From Clitopilus passeckerianus (taxonomy: Eukaryota; Basidiomycota; Agaricomycetes; Agaricales; Entolomataceae): a stretch of 64,000 nt of DNA. A model generated the notes under the pieces. That model ran no database searches, was not told the origin of the DNA, and saw only the letters and a program-made list of their open reading frames with translations. The stretch covers positions 682,001 through 746,000 of the forward strand of contig CALYLX010000128.1 in NCBI GenBank assembly GCA_944990035.1, written 5' to 3'. Numbering within the stretch: position 1 is the stretch's first letter; the number at the start of each line of letters is the position of its first letter. The position numbers and the translations under genes were made by a program. Of this stretch, positions 62,416-64,000 are shown one piece after another.

Positions 62416-63736
62416 ATGACCAGTCGTTTCTTTGGACGAAGCACGGGAGGCGCTGGCACTGGCACCGATCGCGATCGCGAACGTGAGCAGCGTGAGCAAC
62501 GCGATAGATTTGACGGCAGCCAGGATGGCTTTGGAGGCGGAGCAGGAGTAGGAGGAGGGCGTGGTGGTGGTGGTGGTGGTGGCATTGTCAGTGGGAGAGG
62601 CAGCCATGGCGCAACACCAAGGACACAAACTCCCCCCGCCCCCGTTCGTCCTCCGAAAGGCGAATTCATCTTGAAGACGAACCATCTAACACCCAATGGA
62701 TTGAAGGTCCTTATTTATGCTCAAGAATTGCTCAATGAAGATCCAGAAGTGTTTGATCTGAAGTCAGAATTTCCTTGCCCTTCCAAATTTCGTTACTGAG
62801 ATCTATTTTGATACTATCTAGGATACAAAAGGTAAACCTCCCAGCCAAGGAGCACCAGGTATTTTATCACTTCCCACTGTTGTACTTACACCCTGATACC
62901 AGGCTTACAGAGTGCAGACTTCCTTGCGCTAAATCCCAACGGGAGGATACCGGTCCTCATCGACAAACTCAAGGAAGACTTCCCAATTTTCGAGAGTGCC
63001 GCCATTCTTCTCTACCTTGAACAATACGATAGAAGGAAGTCATTCACATATGACCCAAGAGAGCATCCAAAGGAACACAGTTCCATGATACAATGGGTCC
63101 TTTGGGCGGTCCGTATCGCTGTTCCGAATGTTGGTGATTGCAGCTCAATCTTCTGCAGCATGGAAACCTAGGCCCAACTCAGACTCAAGGTGGGCATTCC
63201 TTACACGATAGATCCATACCTGAGACCTAAAACCCCGGCGATAAGCTCACTATTTTAGGCACTACTGCTTTGATGATGTTCCTTTTGCGAAACAAAGTAA
63301 CATCCTAACCAAATGCGTTCGACACGCCAACCTGACTCTGTTCACCCGTTCAGGATACCAAGAGGAAACGCAAAGGCTCTATACCGTTATGAACAACGTG
63401 CTGCAGGAACGCCAATGGCTGGTAGACGGGCCGAAAGGGTGCACCATAGCAGACATCAATGCGTATCCTTGGTGAATGCTTCTTCCTTGTGTCTGGGTCC
63501 TATGATCTGACCGTGTTTAGGATCCGTCTACATCGCCGCGCCGGGATTGAAAGTCTCGAGCATCAGTGGCCCAGTCTTCAGGCAAGTGTTGGATCATCGG
63601 AACTTGCTGTTACTAACTTGCACCTTCCTCTCAGGACTGGCTAGAAAGGATGGGTACGCGAGGAGCGGTCCACAGAGCTATACAACAGGCTAAGGAAATC
63701 GGAGAGGATGAAAGGACTTCAATGGGTGTATATTAG
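62416..63736 (+). CDS. Glutathione S-transferase (Ure2/GstA-like) with Gly/Arg-rich N-terminal extension
   Basis: This is a cytosolic glutathione transferase by fold. The ATG at 62416 opens an unusual head of about 75 residues: MTSRFFGRSTGGAGTGTDRD, an acidic-basic stretch, then a Gly run (about 62536-62590) and ATPRTQTPPAPVRPPKGEF. The thioredoxin-like N-terminal domain follows: KTNHLTPNGLKVLIYAQEL, then FLALNPNGRIPVLIDKL and PIFESAAILLYLEQY. The helical domain reads LNLLQHGNLGPTQTQ, AHYFRHYCFDDVPFAKQ and RYQEETQRLYTVMNNVLQER, with CTIADINAYPWV and IESLEHQWPSLQDWLERMG. The stop is 63734-63736. The frame is restored only with an acceptor at about 63244, and the last intron (from 63592) has a GC donor. 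Substrates are unknown. Confidence 0.82.
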
Positions 63737-63791
63737 ACAGGCTACAATTACAATTGCCTTCGGAGTTTCACATTGCGTTGTTCCCATCAAG

Positions 63792-64000
63792 TCAGGCCTT
63801 GCCCGCATCGAAGCCAGCCCTAGCGGCAGGACGCGCCACAGTGCGCTCAACCCAGTCCTTCACGCGTGGCCATTCATCCAAACTCTCAACACCGGCAAAC
63901 TTGTGGATTTTGACCCTACAGATGACGGTCAGTGTTCCATACTGTGAATATTGACACAAGGTAAACGTACCAGGGGACAGCCTTGATATCAGCAATCGAG
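63792..64000 (-). CDS. Second glutathione S-transferase, C-terminal exons only (cut by window)
   Basis: Two exons of a minus-strand GST are visible. The window-edge exon gives SIADIKAVPW, the conserved N-capping motif of the GST helical domain. After an intron with GTACGT donor, the last exon gives KIHKFAGVESLDEWPRVKDW and VERTVARPAARAGFDAGKA, with stop 63792-63794. The pattern W...GIESLDxWPxLKxWxERxxARPA is typical of the Ure2/GTT-type fungal GSTs. The rest lies beyond 64000. It is tail-to-tail with the preceding GST, stops 55 bp apart, suggesting an inverted pair that arose locally. Confidence 0.75.
   Translation of the reverse strand, partial: RLLISRLSPGTFTLCQYSQYGTLTVICRVKIHKFAGVESLDEWPRVKDWVERTVARPAARAGFDAGKA

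Noticed and set aside
62268..62696. Pro-rich minus-strand open frame opposite the GST N-terminus
   Set aside because: It is the antisense of the GGT-repeat coding the Gly run, with no domain. The plus-strand frame continues into a recognisable GST.

Overview
The window reads as nuclear DNA of a filamentous basidiomycete, most likely an Agaricomycete. Genes are closely packed on both strands and nearly all are cut by many introns of about 50-60 nt with GT(R)AG(T)-type donors. The protein families fit this group: Zn(II)2Cys6 regulators, an LRR F-box protein, a Dicer, and several proteins that look agaric-restricted. Coding spans below run from start codon to stop codon and include introns. Exons were joined by eye from splice signals and family conservation, so internal boundaries are good where a motif fixes them and tentative elsewhere.

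Left part (1-25 kb): the 3' part of UTP12 (rRNA processing), a secreted double-psi beta-barrel protein, a full Zn2Cys6 regulator with a 10-nt micro-exon, a PLP transsulfuration enzyme, a divergent pair made of a LOA1-like acyltransferase and a TVP38/DedA membrane protein, an Ufe1/syntaxin-18 SNARE, an F-box/LRR protein, SSU72 phosphatase, 1-Cys peroxiredoxin, proteasome alpha-2, a small Zn2Cys6 protein, an aldehyde dehydrogenase and cytochrome oxidase subunit VIIc/Cox8.

Middle (25-45 kb): a Dicer that has lost its N-terminal DExD ATPase lobe and sits head-to-head with an unrecognised conserved gene, a membrane protein, a FAF1-like 40S assembly factor, two poorly known genes (one with two ZNRD2-type zinc ribbons), an EDEM-type GH47 protein with a PA domain, APRT, ribosomal protein eS1, ATG10 and an acetyl-CoA acetyltransferase with a mitochondrial-type leader.

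Right part (45-64 kb) is more accessory. It holds a decayed MFS permease with in-frame stops, a large disordered protein, a damaged partial copy of a dynamin-like GTPase, a Cys-rich GPI-type surface protein, an MCUR1/FMP32-like protein, PYM, GPN3, a small Tyr-rich protein, the intact dynamin-like GTPase related to the damaged copy, and two tail-to-tail glutathione S-transferases, one with a Gly/Arg-rich extension and one running off the window.

Most genes are single-copy housekeeping genes with no operon-like logic. The points most worth following are the helicase-truncated Dicer, the intact/decayed GTPase pair in inverted orientation, the MFS relic whose stops suggest C-to-T decay, and three GC-AG introns supported by conserved protein motifs. 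No CRISPR, insertion sequence, rRNA or tRNA gene was seen.
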